Origin: Rheinheimera tangshanensis
GTDB taxonomy: Bacteria > Pseudomonadota > Gammaproteobacteria > Enterobacterales > Alteromonadaceae
DNA: 64,000 nt
Assembly (NCBI RefSeq): GCF_014645135.1
Contig: NZ_BMLH01000001.1
Span: forward strand, 434,001 to 498,000
Reading direction: 5' to 3'
Shown: piece by piece, positions 62,620 to 64,000 of the stretch
How positions within the stretch are numbered: position 1 is the stretch's first letter
Layout of the letters: each line of letters begins with the position of its first letter
Program-made: the position numbers and the translations under genes
The notes under the pieces: model-generated
What the model was told of the DNA's origin: nothing
Seen by the model: only the letters and a program-made list of their open reading frames with translations
Databases searched by the model: none

Positions 62620-63354
62620 ATGAATCGTATGCAGTTTTTGCTTTGGCTTAAAAGTAGCTGGAGACAGGTTTTGGTCACAGTTGGTCTGATGGGACTTGCT
62701 GCTTTGGCTGGGCAGATATTTGGTAATTATTATTATGTGCAGCAGGTAAATCTGCTGTCGTCCAAACTGGAAGAAAGTCAGAAAAAAACCAACAGCCTGA
62801 CCGCGAGTCTGAATGAGCAGCTAAAACAGAATGACTATCTGACTGCTGAGTTAGCCGTAGAAAAAAGTGCAGGACAGCTGATCCAACAAGAACTGAAAGC
62901 GGAGCAGCAAAAGCTGTTTGATACCCGCAAAGACTTGGCATTTTACCAGCGTATTATTTCTCCTGAATTACAAGCGGACAGCTTGATTATCGACAGTTTC
63001 AGCATCAGTCCTGGCGCTTCGGCTAATAGCTACAGATTTAATCTGGTGCTTATTCAGCAAGATAAACAACGTAATTTTGCTAAGGGCACAGTGGATTTGA
63101 AACTGCATGGTTTTGCGGGGGATAAAAGGGATACGCTGGATCTGTTGCAATTAGCAGGTTTCAAGAAAAGTGATAAGGCCTTCAGCTTTAAGTATTTTCA
63201 GATTATTGAAGGCGAGTTTTCGCTGCCCGAAGGCTTTAAACCTGAAAAAGTAGACGTTGCGTTGAAGGTTGCAGCTGCACGCTCAGCCAAGTCAGCCAAA
63301 GTGGACAAGAACTTTTTTTGGCCTACCGAACAGCCTGCCGAAATACTTGAATAA
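62620..63354 (+). CDS. DUF6776-like membrane-anchored coiled-coil protein
   Basis: A 244-residue protein with one N-terminal membrane helix (about 16-36), a coiled coil (about 45-105, KLEESQKKTNSLTASLNEQL-type repeats) and a beta-rich C-terminal domain (FNLVLIQQDKQ, GTVDLKLHGF, YFQIIEGEFSLPEGF). This is the DUF6776 pattern, from memory; function unknown. ATG 62620 is preferred over a TTG 12 bases upstream. It is followed by erpA after 47 bases, as in relatives. Confidence 0.76.
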   Translation: MNRMQFLLWLKSSWRQVLVTVGLMGLAALAGQIFGNYYYVQQVNLLSSKLEESQKKTNSLTASLNEQLKQNDYLTAELAVEKSAGQLIQQELKAEQQKLFDTRKDLAFYQRIISPELQADSLIIDSFSISPGASANSYRFNLVLIQQDKQRNFAKGTVDLKLHGFAGDKRDTLDLLQLAGFKKSDKAFSFKYFQIIEGEFSLPEGFKPEKVDVALKVAAARSAKSAKVDKNFFWPTEQPAEILE

Positions 63355-63401
63355 ATTAGTCAGGTATTAGATAATCCGCGCCCAGTTATACCGGAGGACA
63401 C

Positions 63402-63743
63402 ATGTCAGAGTTACAGCTTCCTATTCAGTTCACAGACGCCGCCGCCAATAAAGTATTGGCCCTGGTCACCGAAGAGGAAAACCCTGAGTTAAAACTGCGG
63501 GTTTACATCACAGGTGGCGGCTGTTCAGGCTTCCAGTACGGTTTTACTTTTGATGAAAAAGTAAATGAAGGTGATTTGGTTGTCGAAAAAAATGGCGTGG
63601 TCATGGTGGTTGATCCGATGAGCTTGCAGTATCTGGTCGGTGGAGTGGTCGATTACACTGACGGCTTGCAAGGCAGCCGTTTTGTCGTGCAAAACCCAAA
63701 TGCAACAACAACCTGTGGTTGTGGGTCAAGCTTTTCCGTTTAG
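63402..63743 (+). CDS. erpA: iron-sulfur cluster insertion protein ErpA
   Basis: A-type carrier that delivers Fe-S clusters to apo-proteins such as IspG. It is 113 residues. The three cluster cysteines are intact ([11 protein letters not shown] and [11 protein letters not shown]). GGAGG precedes the ATG. It is the last gene in the window and has a strong terminator. Confidence 0.97.
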   Translation: MSELQLPIQFTDAAANKVLALVTEEENPELKLRVYITGGGCSGFQYGFTFDEKVNEGDLVVEKNGVVMVVDPMSLQYLVGGVVDYTDGLQGSRFVVQNPNATTTCGCGSSFSV

Positions 63744-63767
63744 TACCTCTGCGATTCATCCACTGAT

Positions 63768-63800
63768 AAAAAGGCTTCTGCAGTGCAGAGGCCTTTTTAG
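63768..63800 (+). terminator. rho-independent terminator of erpA
   Basis: A long stem: AAAAAGGC (63768-63775) pairs with GCCTTTTT (63791-63798), with CTGCA/TGCAG inside and a one-base loop. Confidence 0.85.
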
Positions 63801-64000
63801 TTTTTGTTCCCTGATCATCTTGTTCAGCCAGCAGTCAGACCTGTTGTGGAAACATGATTGCAACAGACTTGCATCCATTGCTGTACTGTAATCAAAACTG
63901 TTCGTTCCTGTAATTGCTGCAGTTCGATTATTCGACAAAACTGGACGATAAGTGACTACTTTTTCAGCCCCGCAACTATACGCTCTGAACAAGCTATGGT
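63801..64000. other. intergenic end of window
   Basis: 200 bases with no gene I can support. Open frames on both strands are short and overlap the erpA terminator. The next gene lies beyond the window. Confidence 0.4.

Noticed and set aside
63756-63992. Minus-strand 78-codon open frame at the window end
   Set aside because: It covers the erpA terminator, shows no recognisable protein pattern and has no ribosome site.
1-64000. tRNA, rRNA, prophage or transposase genes
   Set aside because: I looked in the intergenic regions and frames and found no convincing example.

Overview
The window is chromosomal DNA from a gammaproteobacterium. The gene families and their order (dusB-fis, regB-regA, dksA-gluQ-pcnB-folK-panB-panC, pepB, hrpB-mrcB, mpl-ubiX, a PanP-type aspartate decarboxylase, TIGR04219/TIGR03899-like proteins) fit an Alteromonadales or Rheinheimera/Alishewanella-like aquatic bacterium. 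The genus is an inference from gene content. I see no transposase gene, prophage, CRISPR array, tRNA or rRNA. Most of the window is compact core genome, with many 1-8 bp start/stop overlaps inside operons and several convergent pairs whose ends almost touch or overlap.

Layout. 1-860: the 5' part of priA, diverging from rpmE. 861-7281: a structured intergenic region, an ERIC-like repeat, a membrane winged-helix/STAND/TPR regulator with two paralogous small proteins, and a PAS-GGDEF diguanylate cyclase. 7284-7790: a tandem cluster of ERIC-like repeats. 7789-12320: a HutD/rhodanese reading frame, suhB, the RegBA-type redox two-component pair and a SixA phosphatase. 12429-16903: a kelch lipoprotein and an iron-uptake pair (TonB receptor plus PepSY membrane protein) behind a probable Fur box. 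16978-20220: purH and dusB-fis. 20537-29572: a copper-chaperone-like protein, DUF2333 and outer-membrane barrel genes, then signalling proteins (a degenerate BarA-like hybrid, a REC-DUF3369-GGDEF-EAL protein, a chemoreceptor-like protein). 29845-37390: ppa, fbp, mpl, ubiX, yadGH and a membrane EAL protein. 37714-46028: pantothenate and folate genes, pcnB, gluQ and dksA. 46330-53298: a TSUP permease, pepB, hrpB and mrcB. 53316-57931: two paralogous CadC-like membrane regulators flanking a tiny secreted peptide gene. 57935-63743: hemL, pyrB, hemJ, a CLC channel, a DUF6776-like protein and erpA.

How the genes work together. panP (beta-alanine from aspartate), panB and panC together can make pantothenate although no panD is seen here. 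hemL and hemJ are haem-synthesis steps. The TonB receptor and PepSY protein look like a Fur-controlled siderophore unit. RegBA is a redox control system whose transcript appears to carry a terminator directly before its start codon. Four genes serve cyclic-di-GMP or related signalling.

The signals most worth following are: (1) three CadC-like one-component membrane regulators, two of them with a perfect 9-bp inverted repeat abutting or just before the start codon, sitting next to small proteins of unknown role; (2) a pcnB gene whose alignment and Shine-Dalgarno position point to an AUU start codon; (3) a family of ERIC/IRU-like repeats, including a tandem cluster with a 56-bp internal insertion and two copies that supply the stop codons of mpl and folK; (4) long palindromes sharing a GGGTCAGA-like core placed between convergent genes; (5) an hrpB start codon buried in the pepB terminator hairpin.
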